64,000 bases of DNA from assembly GCA_030280995.1 (NCBI GenBank), contig JASXTE010000014.1, positions 1,604,656 to 1,668,655 of the forward strand, in the 5' to 3' direction. The stretch comes from Hemileia vastatrix (taxonomy: Eukaryota; Basidiomycota; Pucciniomycetes; Pucciniales; Zaghouaniaceae). Positions 33,706-51,665 of the stretch are shown here, piece by piece (within the stretch, counting starts at the first letter, position 1; every line of letters starts with the position of its first letter). Made by a program: the position numbers and the translations under genes. The notes under the pieces were generated by a model that saw only the letters and a program-made list of their open reading frames with translations, was not told where the DNA came from and searched no databases.

Positions 33706-33895
33706 GTCCCTCCCCCCCTCCTCCCCCTCCTCCCCCCCTCCCTCTCCTCCCCCTCCTCCCCCTTCCCTCTCCTCCCCCTCCTCCCCCTTCCCTCTCCTCC
33801 CCCTCCTCCCCCCCCTCCCTCTCCTCCCCCTCCTCACCCCCTCCCTCTCCTCCCCCTCTTCTCCCTCCTCCTCCCCTCCCCCTCCTCCCATAAAA
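33706..33895. repeat. C/T-rich (CCCCCTCCT)n array
   Basis: A pure pyrimidine strand of TCCCCCTCC and CTCCCCCTTCC units about 9-21 bp long. Frames on both strands are open only because the repeat lacks A and G on one strand. Such mirror-like polypyrimidine tracts can form triplex DNA. Confidence 0.95.
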
Positions 33896-33965
33896 ATAAA
33901 GAAAATAAAAAATCACTCACCACAACATTGACAACATCAACACCAACAATCAAACTCACTAAGTT

Positions 33966-34769
33966 TGTCAGACAGGCTACTAGACTTACCCAGTAAAATA
34001 ATTAATTATCTTACTGAGATGAGCCACACCTTTTAATCCTTATTAATAATTAATTATTTACAAACTACTTATGTATTACTTACAACTAACTAGCTAAGTA
34101 CAATAAGTAATGTAAAAAATTAATAAGAAATAAGTAACTGTCACATACATTTTTTACTCCCAAACACTGTGCTCAATAATACAGATGAGAGGGAATAAAA
34201 TTAGTATTAAAAAATATAAAATTATAAAAAGAAGAAAACTTTTCAAAATCCTTTATTTAGATTTTTTTGAATCAATATTTTAACTCAAATGTTCTTGCAC
34301 TAAATGTGAGGGACCAAGGGATTCAGATTTTATTTCAAATAAAATAATACTTTGTATTTACGCACTATTTAGTATAACTCTTATTATTTCATATACACTC
34401 CTTATTTAGCTTCTTTTTTCTCACACCCTTGTATTAGGTGGTGTTAACTCCGTATTTTCATTCCCCACATCTTTGCCTATAAAGGCCCTCTCTTTTTGTA
34501 ATGTTCAGGACATTCCTTTTACTTATATTTTTTACAAACCAATACAACTATTAAAATTTATTACTATTTATTACTGGCTTAGTACTTAAATCTTGTGATT
34601 CTAAATCAATAATTATAATAATAATTAAAAATCTTACCTATAATCATTGAGTAATAAATATTAAAACTTATAAGAGAAATACGTACATTATTTTTGAGTC
34701 CTTTAAAACCATTGTTGCCATCCTTGGAATACCTTGAAATTCTTCTAGACATTAAAGTCCACCCTGACG
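33966..34769 (+). repeat. 5' LTR of the third Gypsy copy
   Basis: Starts TGTCAGACAGG and ends CCTGACG (final CA mutated to CG). TATAAAG box at 34,478. The probable primer binding site ATTGGGGGCC follows at 34,770. Confidence 0.94.
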
Positions 34770-35135
34770 ATTGGGGGCCTTCCCGAATCGTCGACGGCGC
34801 ATTGTTATTTTGAGGACCAGAGACCATGGGACCATCGCCATTGAGGTACCTATAAGGACAATTGGACAACAAAAACAACGAACGTCATACGTCACATGAC
34901 TTATTTTTTGCTGCGAATGAGAATCAAACCGCGCTCCAAAACTTAAGCTTATATACTATCTGATAGTTATATATCTCATGGTAATTATTGATTACTATTC
35001 GTGGGTCACTTTGCACTCTTCATACTCTATGTATTTCCTTTTACTCAGCACTCTGAAAGTGGAATTTATTTGCTCATTTAACAGGGGGAGGTGTCTAGTA
35101 AATTGGAATTGAATGTTTTATTTATTTTATTTTTC

Positions 35136-35491
35136 CTAGTTGACAAAGATAGAGCAATTGTGTTCTTAGTCCTAGAAATAATAAATTATATATTAAATTT
35201 TTTTTTTCATTATAATTTTCAGTTGACTCTTGTCCTGATATATTTAAATATTAATTGTTCAAGTTGACAAATTGTCCTGAAAATAAAAATTTTTAAATTC
35301 ATATTTAATAATTCAGTAAACATTAAGTCCTGTTAATTATTAAATTCTCAGTTGATTTAAAATCCTGATAATAATTATCATAAAATTGTTAATAAGAAAT
35401 TTAAATTTAATTCTTCAGTTGATTATTATATCCTGGTTTTAAATTGTTTTGAATTGAAAAATTGATTATTATTTTAGTTGATTTTATCCTG
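35136..35491 (+). other. Array of 7 bulged hairpins in the leader RNA, third copy
   Basis: Same CAG-TT-GAC/GTC-CTG design as in the young copy. Units start at 35,136 (long loop, CTAG/CTAG outer stem), 35,220, 35,262, 35,314, 35,349, 35,416 and 35,475. The inner triplets are GAC/GTC in the first three and GAT/ATC in the last three. The unit at 35,314 has AAC/GTC and a TA bulge, so it looks degenerate. The array has fewer units than in the young copy, though the first, second, third and last units align by flanking sequence. Confidence 0.82.
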
Positions 35492-35588
35492 AAAATATTT
35501 TATTTTATTATTTTTCTTTTAAATAAAAGTAAAAATACAAACTAATTCATCTTATTATCTCCCTCTCTCATTGCAGTAAAAATTAGAA

Positions 35589-38078
35589 ATGACTGATCAA
35601 GGTGTCTCTGCTGCACATGAAGAGGAATTGGATTTAATTGATTATGATGAGGCTACTTCTGTGAGTTCTCATTTAACTAGTAAATTATCTCAAATTAATC
35701 AATTAATTCACCAATCAGGATGTAGAAATGGAGGAAGTGGAAATTCTGGTTGAAACAACTCAGGAACAGAAACCTGTAATAAACCCCCCAGAAGAACTTC
35801 CAAAAGGCTTCAAAATAAAAAGATGCCACTACCTTAACAAGTAAAGAACCTTTCAACACACATAAAGGAATTAAGGACAGAAAACTTGAGATTGAGGTCA
35901 AGAGTAGATGCTCTAGAAGAAAAGGTAAGAAAAATAGATGCTTTTCTTCAAGAGAAGAGGAAACCTCCTCCCCCCAAGGATCTTCATCAATTGGATCCCC
36001 AGCAGCCAGAGAAAGTGGAAGTATCCAAGTGGCAGTGGGATTGGCTAAACACTAAGTGGGATTACCTGTCTCGAAATCAACAGACTCAATTACCCCAAGC
36101 AGGTCCATCAAGATGCAACAGCCAAGTCAACCCCACACCTCCTTACCCCTATCAAGGAGGAAGAAGAAGAAAAAACAATATGATCTTGCCCAGAAAACCT
36201 TGGTAAGCCCCTCTATTGATTCACAAGTACCAATTCTTGTAACTAATTCAGTTCCCTCAGGTAATTCTGGAAGAGGAGATGAAACTGTGAGACCTGTAGA
36301 GGCTGAGAACAGTAGACAAATTACTCAAATTTCAAATGTATCTAATCCTTTAGTTCTAATTGCTACTTCAATGATAAATCCTGATATGGCTATTATTGAT
36401 GAAACACTGGAACATGAGTTTTATGAGAATCTGGAAAGTTACTCTGTTTCTTACTGAGAAACACTCCAGCTGTAGCTAACATAAATGATGAATATTTGAG
36501 GGATATTATTGCTAAACAAAATCATATCATGAACAACATGCAATTGACTCAGAAATATAATAGTTTTTTAACTGAACAGGGTTATCAAGCATTGAGGAGT
36601 GAGTTACAGAGAGTTTCTGATGATTTGTTTCATTACAAAGCAACCCATGAAAAGAAAGTTGCTTTATGGCAGAATATCAAAAATGATTTGTCTAGACTGA
36701 AAGATACTTTATCTACCTGTTGCCTGGAGCTAGAGGAAGATAAGATGAACCTGAAAAGATTAAGTGATCATTATTTATCTTTTCAAAATAAAACCCAGTT
36801 ATCTTTTGCAACAATCAATGAGAATTTATCTAGTCTTCCAAAAGTGAAAACCAGACTAACAACCATTGAAGAAAAATTGAATTCATTGTTTAATGATCAA
36901 AAATATTCTGAAACTTCCTTGATGGAACATAGGGTACAGGATGCTCCAAGTTTACCTGTTTCTAGTTCATCTAAATTAAAATTAGATTCAGAAATGCCTG
37001 TTGATACTACTGAGTTTCCATCAAAAATTGATGATGCACCAGGATCTTCAACAGAAGGATTAAACAATGAGATTACTGCACAACTAGAGAAGTTAAAGCT
37101 GCTCCTTACTCAGAAACAAGCTGGTACTAAAGAGACTCCTCCAAATCAAAATAATTGGCCAAAACTTGACCAGTACCCAACATTTGATGGTGATTCTTCT
37201 TCTGATTGGCAGCAATTTATTTGCAGAATTGATAACTTAAAAAATTCTTACAAAATCCCAGATGAGGAAATTGTGTCCAAGTTAATTTCTTTGTTTACTG
37301 ATTTTGCCCTAATTTGGTATGAATCTGTTCTCCTGGACAGGAATGACTACTCATGGGAAGATTTGAAAAAATTGATTAAAGCACAATTTGGTGGCTCCAA
37401 GTTCAGAATGGCTCAACAAAGTCAGTATGAGGAAACAAGATATAGCTCTTCCACTGATAAACCTATTGAGTTCTTAATGAAACTTGTTAAAATCTTGAGG
37501 GAAATGGACCCAAATATGGAGTTTGAGTTATGGAAGGACAGGATCTTTTATAAATTACCAATGTCTCTGAGAGACTTGATAGTGGCGAGAACTGAGCTCT
37601 CCAGAGAACCCTCATCTTTCATTAATACTTGCAATGAGATCCTTCTAAACAATAAGTATGATGCCAGAAGATTCATTACAAGGACCCCTTAGGAGAAATC
37701 CTCCACCTACCAACAGAAACGTCTGGAAAAGGTTGGTAAACCTTCTGCCCCTGTTGCACCAAAAAAGTATGCAACAAACACTTGCTTCAAATGCAAAAAT
37801 CCTTGGCAGAAAGGCCATGTTTGTGACAAGAGGATAAATCTTGTTGAACAAACTGAGGAGAAGGCTGATGACACAATAGAACTGGATGATACTTCAAGTG
37901 ATTGTGCCAGCAATATTTCATATGAATCTCAACAAGAAATCTTGATGCTGCAAGAAGATATTCATTATTTAAATACTATTGATATTGATATTAATGATTT
38001 ATCTACAGTTGAGGAGCTGAGATCATAAGGAACATTGAGGATAAATCAATTGTAATTGCCCCTCTCAAAGCACCAGTC
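35589..38078 (+). pseudogene. gag region of the third Gypsy copy, disrupted
   Basis: ATG at 35,589 begins Met-Thr-Asp-Gln as in the young copy. The 58-nt intron counterpart spans 35,661-35,718. Lesions relative to the young copy are: an indel near 35,820 leading to a stop near 35,838, a frame break near 36,455 (after YSVSY), a stop replacing Leu at 37,690, and a one-base loss near 38,020. Conserved parts include VSKWQWDWL, the coiled-coil region, the capsid-like NWPKLDQYPTFDGD and the zinc knuckle CFKCKNPWQKGHVC. It cannot supply full-length Gag. Confidence 0.9.
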
Positions 38079-41000
38079 TTGATCAATGGAGCCAGCATGG
38101 AAGTTGTTCTGGACTCTGGAGCTGGAGGAAGTGTAGTATCTGAAAAAGCGCTTGCTTCAGTGGATCAAGACTATAAATCAAAACTGTTGCCTATTACTTC
38201 TGAAAACTGGAGAGGTTATGGCTCTGTTTTGTCCCCTATTGGTAAATACAAGGCCATAGTATTTTTTAAATATAACCATGGGTTTTTAAGAGCCATTTGT
38301 GATTTTGTTGTCATGAAAAATGATAATTTAAGCAGTTGGTTTATCATAGGAAATGACATTTTAACCAAATATGGCATAAAATTAGATGCTTCAAACCAAT
38401 GCTTCACAATGGGGATAAATGGGAAGAGAAAATTTAAGTTTTCCTTTCCCAAAAAATTATTAAAACCAGAATTGAACACATGTAATTCTGTGGTTCAATA
38501 TAAAAGAAGATCTACAAAAGAAATGCATGCCCTTATGTCTGAAATTGACAATGCCTCTTTTGGAGAACAACTTTCTGGTGAGGATAAAGATATTATCATT
38601 AACTTGATAAAGTCTTTTCCTATGGACTTTGCTCATGGGTCACATGAACTGGGATTAGTTAAAGAAGAAATGAAACTTTCATTGTCTTGCCCATTAGCTG
38701 ATATAACACCTCGTTTAAAGAAGAAGCCTTATCCTGCTTCTCCCACAAAGAGAAAAGATATTGTCTTCAATATCTCTACCCTTTTAAAAATGAATATTAT
38801 TGAAAAGGTAGTTGAAACACCTAAATATTGTGTTATCTCACCTGTCCTAATTTCTTATGAGAAAGATAAAGCCAGGTTATGTGGTGATTATAGAGCACTA
38901 AATACTTATACTGTTGATGATATCTATCCTTTGCCTAGAATTAGCTCTATACATGCTACCTTACAAGGTGCTAAATATATCAGCTGTTTGGATGGTGATA
39001 AGGGATATCACCAGGTACCTGTTGGGAAAATTTCTCAGAATTTTCTGATGATTGCTACTCATATGGGTATTTATAAGTATGTTAGGATGCCATTTGGCCC
39101 TAAAAATTCCCCTTCAGTTTTTCAAAAAGTCATGGATAACACATTCCATCAGGAGATAATTGAAGGATGGCTTATGGTTTATATTGATGATATCATTATA
39201 TTCTCAAAAACCTTTGAGGACCATCTTAAACACCTGTGTAAAGTATTCCAGAAAATGGATGAAATAAATATGACACTTGCTTTGAAGAAATGTAAATTTG
39301 GTTTCCATTCTTTAAAAGTTCTTGGTCATGTTGTTTCAGGCTTACAGATATGTGTTGACCAGAACAAAGTGGCAGCCATACAACAGGTGAAAGCTCCTAC
39401 AACAGTAAGAGAGCTCCAAAGTTTTTTGGGAATGTGTGGATACTATAGACAGTATATTAAAAATTACCAAGTCATAGCTTTACCACTTACCCAATTAACT
39501 AGAAAGGATGTTGCTTTTGTCTGGAATAGTGAAAGACAAAGGGCCTTTGACACTATGAAACACTGTTTGATGTCAGCACCTATTCTTGCTTTACCTGACT
39601 TTAATCAGCCATTTGTTTTATATACTGATGCCAGCTTTATTGGTCTGGGTGCTTCCCTCCATCAAAAACAAGTGATGAATGATAAAGTATCAGAAGTAGT
39701 AATTTGTTATATTTCAAGAACTTTGAGAAATAGTGAATTGAAATATGGTGCTACTCAATTGGAATGCTTAGCTGTAGTGTGGGCTCTAGAAAAGTTACAT
39801 TATTACCTAGATGACAAGAAATTTGAACTTGTCACTGACTTCAGTGCAGTTAAATCCCTTTTAAACTTGAAAACACCTAACAGACATATGTTCAGATGGC
39901 AGTTAGCTGTTCAAGAATACAGAGGGAGAATGACAATTATTCATAGGGCTGGTATTGTTCACTCAAATGTGGATATGTTATCAAGGTTACCTTTACCAAA
40001 TGATGACTCTAATCCTGCTTATGATCCTGAGGATGAAATCATTCATATTCATGGGATATATGTGGTTGATATTGATGAAGATCTATTACAGCTTATTCTA
40101 GATTCATATGATAAGGACACTGACTTAAAAAAGTTATGCACCATATTAAATGATCCAAAAAATGCTTTAATACAAGCATTAATTAAAACTCTCCCACCAA
40201 AGTACCAAAAGGCTTTGGAGAAAGGTAAATTTTCAATTGATGAAGGATATCTATATTATAGAAGAAAGTTGAGTAATGTCATTGTTATTCCTCCTTCTAT
40301 CAAAGAAGTCATCTTGAAAATTTGTCATGATGACATATTAGCTGGACATTTTGATCTTGAAAAAACAATGATCAGAATTAAAAACACTGCTTGGTGGGTT
40401 AATATGTCTGAAGACACCAAATTATATGTTGAGTCTTGTGATTCTTGCCAAAAATCAAAAAGATTAACTGGTAAAAGAGCAGGATTAATGCAACATATTG
40501 AACCTCCTGATGCTCCATGGCAAATAATAAACATGGATTTTGTAACAGGATTACCTATTTCTGGAAAAGACAGTTATAACTCTTGTTGGGTTATTGTGGA
40601 CAGATTCACCAAAATGTGTAAATTTATCCCTACTCACAAGGATGTTTCCACTAAGGAATTAGCTTTCTTATCCTGGTCTCATATGTTTAATACTGCTGGT
40701 TTTCCTAAAGCCATAATCTCTGACAGAGACCCTAAATTTACTTCTGAATTTTGGATGTCTCTGATGGATGTTTGTGGTTGTGATCTGAAACTATCTACTG
40801 CCTATCACCCTCAGACTGATGGATTAGCTGAAAGAATGATTCAGACTCTAGAGGACATGATAAGAAGGTACTGTGCTTTTGGCCTTGAGTATAAAGACAA
40901 TGACAGATTCACTCATGATTGGGTTACCTTACTGCCTGGGTTTGAATTTGCTTATAATAGCACTGTTCATTCTGTTACTCAAAGAAAGCCTTTTGAACTC

Positions 41001-41621
41001 TGGCTTGGATATGTTCCAAATACTCCTGCCCAAATTCTCAATAATAAAATACCTAAATTGGATTTACATCCTGGTGTAAAATCTTTTCTTCAAATGCAAC
41101 AACTTTGCAGAAGTCATGCTCAAAAATGCATTGAAAAATCTTTTGAATATGAGAAGAAGAGATGGGACAAATACCATAAAGAATACACTTTTAAGAAGAG
41201 TGATGAGGTGTTGATTTCTACAGTCCACTTCAATCTACAAGGTAATAACAAATTGAAAGACCCATTTGTTGGTCCTTTTGTTGTAAGAGGAATGGTTGGT
41301 GATAATGCAGTTGAAGTTATTTTGTATTCTCCATATGACAGAAAACATCCTGCTTTTCCAATATCTCTCTTAAAGCCTTATACATCCAATAGTGATTTGT
41401 TTCCCAAAAGGAGGGGAAGACCAAAAAAGACCCCTAATGAAATCACTGAGACAGCAGAAATTGATAAAATTCTAAATGATAGAATAGTTACTGCTGAAAA
41501 GGGTACAGAATACTTATTGAGATTCAAGAATAAATCTTCTGAAAATGATTCTTGGATACCTGGGAAGGAAATATCTAATCTTTCTACTCTACTAAAGAAA
41601 TATAAAAAGAAAAAATCATAG
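38079..41621 (+). CDS. Pol part of the third Gypsy copy, open but detached from gag
   Basis: 1,180 open codons from the protease (VVLDSGAGGSVVSE) through RT (VYIDDIIIFSK), RNase H (LYTDASFIGLGAS), the H2C2 zinc finger (CHDDILAGHF ... CDSCQKS), the integrase core (NMDFVTG, SDRDPKF, GLAERM) to the C-terminal chromodomain (EIDKILNDRIV). All catalytic motifs look preserved. There is no natural start of its own, since the frame simply opens after the last lesion in gag. It is therefore probably not translated from its own transcript and best treated as part of a damaged element. Confidence 0.85.
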   Translation: MINGASMEVVLDSGAGGSVVSEKALASVDQDYKSKLLPITSENWRGYGSVLSPIGKYKAIVFFKYNHGFLRAICDFVVMKNDNLSSWFIIGNDILTKYGIKLDASNQCFTMGINGKRKFKFSFPKKLLKPELNTCNSVVQYKRRSTKEMHALMSEIDNASFGEQLSGEDKDIIINLIKSFPMDFAHGSHELGLVKEEMKLSLSCPLADITPRLKKKPYPASPTKRKDIVFNISTLLKMNIIEKVVETPKYCVISPVLISYEKDKARLCGDYRALNTYTVDDIYPLPRISSIHATLQGAKYISCLDGDKGYHQVPVGKISQNFLMIATHMGIYKYVRMPFGPKNSPSVFQKVMDNTFHQEIIEGWLMVYIDDIIIFSKTFEDHLKHLCKVFQKMDEINMTLALKKCKFGFHSLKVLGHVVSGLQICVDQNKVAAIQQVKAPTTVRELQSFLGMCGYYRQYIKNYQVIALPLTQLTRKDVAFVWNSERQRAFDTMKHCLMSAPILALPDFNQPFVLYTDASFIGLGASLHQKQVMNDKVSEVVICYISRTLRNSELKYGATQLECLAVVWALEKLHYYLDDKKFELVTDFSAVKSLLNLKTPNRHMFRWQLAVQEYRGRMTIIHRAGIVHSNVDMLSRLPLPNDDSNPAYDPEDEIIHIHGIYVVDIDEDLLQLILDSYDKDTDLKKLCTILNDPKNALIQALIKTLPPKYQKALEKGKFSIDEGYLYYRRKLSNVIVIPPSIKEVILKICHDDILAGHFDLEKTMIRIKNTAWWVNMSEDTKLYVESCDSCQKSKRLTGKRAGLMQHIEPPDAPWQIINMDFVTGLPISGKDSYNSCWVIVDRFTKMCKFIPTHKDVSTKELAFLSWSHMFNTAGFPKAIISDRDPKFTSEFWMSLMDVCGCDLKLSTAYHPQTDGLAERMIQTLEDMIRRYCAFGLEYKDNDRFTHDWVTLLPGFEFAYNSTVHSVTQRKPFELWLGYVPNTPAQILNNKIPKLDLHPGVKSFLQMQQLCRSHAQKCIEKSFEYEKKRWDKYHKEYTFKKSDEVLISTVHFNLQGNNKLKDPFVGPFVVRGMVGDNAVEVILYSPYDRKHPAFPISLLKPYTSNSDLFPKRRGRPKKTPNEITETAEIDKILNDRIVTAEKGTEYLLRFKNKSSENDSWIPGKEISNLSTLLKKYKKKKS

Positions 41622-41653
41622 CATTTTTTTATTGTTTTTTTAGAGTGAGTGAG

Positions 41654-42457
41654 TGTCAGACAGGCTACTAAACTTACCCAGTAAAATTATTAATTATCTT
41701 ACTGAGATGAGCCATGCCTTTTAATCCTTATCAATAATTAATTATTTACAAACTACTTATGTATTACTTACAACTAACTAGCTAAGTACAATAAGTAATG
41801 TAAAAAATTAATAAGAAATAAGTAACTGTCACATACATTTTTTACTCCCAAACACCATGCTCAATAATACAGATGAGAGGGAATAAAATTAGTATTAAAA
41901 AATATAAAATTATAAAAAGAAGAAAACTTTTCAAATTCCTTTATTTAGATTTCGTTGAATCAATATTTTAAATCAAATGTTCTTGCACTAAATGTGACGG
42001 ACCAAGGGATTCAGATTTTATTTCAAATAAAATAATACTTTGTATTTACACACTATTTAGTATAACTCTTATTATTTCATATACACTCCTTATTTAGCTT
42101 CTTTTTTCTCACACCCTTGTATTAGGTGGTGTTAACTCCGTATTTTCATTCCCCACATCTTTGCCTATAAAGGTCCTCTCTTTTTGTACTGTTCAGGACA
42201 TTCCTTTTACTTACATTTTTTACAAACCAATACAACTATTAAAATTTATTACTATTTATTACTGACTTAGTACTTACATCTCGTAATTCTAAATCAATAA
42301 TTATAATAATAATTAAAAATCTTACCTCTAATCATTGAGTAATAAATCTTAAAACTTATAAGAGAAATACGTACATTATTTTTGAGTCCTTTAAAACCAC
42401 TGTTGCCATCCTTGGAATACCTTGAAATTCTTCTAGACATTAAAGTCCACCCTGACA
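41654..42457 (+). repeat. 3' LTR of the third Gypsy copy
   Basis: 804 bp, TGTCAGACAGG...CCTGACA, same length as its partner. It is followed by the AAGTT duplication. TATAAAG at 42,166. Confidence 0.95.
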
Positions 42458-42462
42458 AAGTT

Positions 42463-42844
42463 CAAGTTCTCCAATAACCACCACCCATTTCAACTGTGGA
42501 CTCTCATATATATATAGATATATATATATATATCTGCAGATAGATTTAAATTCATATTTATACTTCATACCACTTTCATCAATTTACTTCAATTCTATAT
42601 ATGTTCAAACCTTTCTCTCTCTCTCACACCAACTTTTTTTTCAAATCAATACATAAAAACCAAGTTTCTCTTCTGCTTTTCCTCTCTTTACCTGTTCCTC
42701 TTTCACTCATCTCCTTTTTCTCTTCCATTCTGCTTTCCCTTCCCTCCCCCCTCTCCAACAATAATATATAAAAAAAAGGACAACACTTTACTACACTATA
42801 TCATACAAATAATATATATATTTATATGATTTAACACATCATAA
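42463..42844. other. Spacer between Gypsy element and DDB1 3' end
   Basis: Contains a (TA)n microsatellite (42,508-42,532) and CT-rich stretches. It should hold the DDB1 3' untranslated region. AATAAA-type signals are too common in this AT-rich sequence to choose one. Confidence 0.4.
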
Positions 42845-47715
<4,871 letters not shown>

Positions 47716-48152
47716 CTGAATTTGGAGGAAGATTTGTCAGTATAATTTATATGTCATCTATTCCTTGGAAGGAGACAACGCAGACTGACGCCACCAGTAG
47801 ACACCGCTTGCCAGACACGAAAAGATCGCAGGACACGGCAAGACAGACAGAGCCTGGGTCCTGGGGGAGCAAGTGAGGGTGAGTTAACAATAAGAATGAT
47901 AATAATAATACTAACACTAATAAGATATAATTATAATATCTAATATAATAAAATAATAACAAATCTTCCACCTCAACAGAGACTGCCAAATATTCTTTCG
48001 GCCCAACCATCGTCGTTGGTCACTTGCACTTTTCTTTAAATCTCTCTCTTTCATCTTATTCTTTTAACCTCATATATCACAATCAATGCTTCAATTTCAA
48101 TTTCAATTTCACTTATAACAACAACATCCACATCCTTATCAACCTCCAACTA

Positions 48153-49098
<946 letters not shown>

Positions 49099-49230
49099 TT
49101 TCTGCCTGCGACTTGACTGGGGGGCTGCTGGGATTGACTCACTGACTTGCTATGCAACTCACTCGCTCTGGCTGCTTGGATTGGTTGGTATTGATGGCAT
49201 TGTATGATAGATATATGATAGAATGGGAGA

Positions 49231-49952
49231 GTGATGAATGGCTATCATCTTTATTTATATACTAAAATATTGATGAATGGCTACCATCTTTATTTATATA
49301 CTAAAATATTGATGAATGGCTACCATATTTATTTATATAATAAAATATTGATGAATGGCTACCATCTTTATTTATATAATAAAATATTGATGAATGGCTA
49401 CCATCTTTATTTATATAATAAAATATTGATGAATGGCTACCATCTTTATTTATATACTAAAATATTGATGAATGGCTACCATCTTTATTTATATAATAAA
49501 ATATTGATGAATGACTACCATCTTTATTTATATAATAAAATATTGATGAATGACTACCATCTTTATTTATATAATAAAATATTGATTAATGGCTACCATC
49601 TTTATTTATATAATAAAATATTGATTAATGACTACCATCTTTATTTATATACTAAAATATTGATGAATGGCTACCATCTTTATTTATATAATAAAATATT
49701 GATGAATGGCTACCATCTTTATTTATATACTAAAATATTGATGAATGGCTACCATCTTTATTTATATACTAAAATATTGATGAATGGCTACCATCTTTAT
49801 TTATATAATAAAATATTGATGAATGACTACCATCTTTATTTATATACTAAAATATTGATGAATGGCTACCATATTTATTTATATAATAAAATATTGATTA
49901 ATGACTACCATCTTTATTTATATAATAAAATATTGATTAATGGCTACAATAT
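49231..49952. repeat. 39-bp minisatellite, about 18 copies
   Basis: Unit: TTGATGAATGGCTACCATC followed by TTTATTTATATAMTAAAATA. Variants are GGC/GAC, GATGAAT/GATTAAT, ATACTA/ATAATA and CATCTTT/CATATTT. The period is a multiple of three, so it is open as a 13-residue repeat polymer, but it lies between two host genes and has no other protein features. It separates the NDUFS7 start from the CCDC47 stop. Confidence 0.96.
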
Positions 49953-49986
49953 TATATGTATAATATTAATAGTTCATAAACACTCC

Positions 49987-51665
49987 TCATCTGCGCTTCA
50001 TCGCCGTCTTGCTCATCTTCATCGCATTTCTCCTACGCTCTCTCTCATCGTGTTTCTTCTGCTCACTCGCACTCATCTTCAACATCTTTTCATCTTGAGC
50101 TTGTTTCATCTTCTTACGACGTTCTTCTTCTTTCTCACGTTCCATTTCTTCTTTTATTTCTTCCATCAATAAGTTGGATACGTCTATTCTTTTTTTGCTA
50201 ATCTTGTTTCCTTGTAATGGTGTGAGAACCCCGCTGAATCGATTCAACTCATCGACAAGGGTCATACAAAGCTTGATCCATCCTATCGTCTCATCCATTC
50301 TATCACTTGATGGGAGTTTCAATCGCAATGTGAGCGTCCGAGATAATGGTATTTGTGGAAGCGGTAAGTCACTACAATTAAAAATTTATCAATCAAATCG
50401 ATTCGCAGTCTTGTATACTGATTTATTTCACGTTAAAAACTTACTTATCATTGGGCTCTGTGTGTCGGGTACCAGAAATGATCAAGTATTCGAACCAATC
50501 CAGAGACTGAGGTGATTTCAAAGATTTCATCATACTAAGTTCCGTATTTCTGAACATTCGCGAACCCATCGAGTGAAAAGATGTTTATTTCGTACAACCT
50601 ATCTTTAAAGTAAAAATCATAATAATGAAAGGAGTCATATTACTCACTTGAGAAGTAAATCAGTCAATTCGCCTGACTCTGACATCACCGCTAGTCTGGG
50701 TGGCAATAGTTGAGATTCTTTGACATCCGTAAAAGTGCGCTACTAAGTGAACATACTCAGTCAGTCAAATCACCAAATTACAATTATATTATAGACCATC
50801 ATTATCACTGTTATCAATAACCCACCACATCCCATCGCTGTCCCCGAAGATTGTTCATGTGTCCTTTATCAACCAAGCCCCAAACGAATCCATCTTTTAC
50901 ATCAAATTCTTCGTCTTTTTTTTTAGAATCTCCTGTGCCCTCTTGAAAAGGAGCAGGTTTAGGTAATAAGCTCCATTCAAGTTCTAACCAATCACGTTTG
51001 CCTTTCCAACTGAAATCAAGTATCGATCTAAGTTCTTGGTAAAATATCGTAGGTATATCTTGTCTAGGTCGAAGGTGAAAGATAATGTTCAAGTACTTGC
51101 AATTTTTTCTTCCAGTTGCGTATCCATAGATTCGTGATGGACTATCAATCATCAACTGATCCCGCTGAGTAGTTCCAACGTCAACAAACTCGGAACGAAG
51201 TACTTCCAAATGAGACCCCCACCATTCTTCCGCTTTCCTTCTATTCCTCCTTTTACCCCATAAAGTAAACCAAACATAAATTACAAATAAAATGACTAAA
51301 ATCCCTTCTGCTTTTAATTCAGCTGGTCGAATAGCTAAATGTTTCCATCGATATTCGGTACCGATGTATTTAATTTTTGTGGTTTCTGATTGAGAAGGTG
51401 TTTCAGTTACGAATGGGGTGGATTTTAAAGGAGATGGTGATGGAGCGGTTGCAGGTTGTGGGGGCGGAGGTGGGACTTCAATAGGTTGATAATGATCATC
51501 TGATTCGTCAAACATGATCGGTGGACTTGCAGGCTGAGGGGCCGAAGGTTGATCATCTAATGGTGCATGTTGGGAATATTGTTAATGATGATGATTTCAC
51601 ATATGAAAACAATGGATGAAAAGTTATCAGAAACATCCACCTGGTCGTTGAATGTCGAAATCCAT
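49987..51665 (-). CDS. CCDC47: CCDC47/DUF1682 family ER membrane protein
   Basis: Five exons: 51,665-51,641 (only 25 nt), 51,556-50,826, 50,739-50,648, 50,549-50,445 and 50,371-49,987. They total 1,338 nt, 445 residues plus stop, in frame. Features: a proline-rich acidic N-terminus, one membrane segment ILVILFVIYVWFTLW followed by basic residues, FVWGLVDKGHMNNLRGQRWDV, LAVMSESGELTDLL, EYLIISGTRHTEP, and a highly charged C-terminal coiled tail (EEIKEEMEREKEEERRKK) ending in basic residues. This order is typical of CCDC47 (PAT10), a calcium-binding ER protein of the PAT/multipass translocon that helps insert polytopic membrane proteins. Human CCDC47 is of similar length, 483 residues. The tiny first exon is inferred from donor CCAG/GTGGAT and acceptor CATTAG. 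Confidence 0.9.

Larger units (their letters stand above)
33966..42457 (+). mobile_element. Third Ty3/Gypsy chromovirus copy, 8,492 bp, TSD AAGTT
   Basis: LTRs of 804 bp at both ends, flanked by AAGTT at 33,961-33,965 and 42,458-42,462. I count about two dozen differences between the LTRs by eye (around 3 percent), so it is older than the young copy. The coding region is very similar to that of the young copy, but the gag half contains several lesions while pol remains open. The LTR is related to but distinct from the young one (TGTCAGACAGG start). Confidence 0.96.

Noticed and set aside
33571..33996. Proline- or glycine-rich ORFs on both strands
   Set aside because: Open only because of the C/T-rich array. 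No start context or conserved domain.
49231..50172. 313-codon ORF with a 13-residue repeat
   Set aside because: The 39-bp minisatellite has a period divisible by three. The ORF then runs antisense into the CCDC47 last exon.
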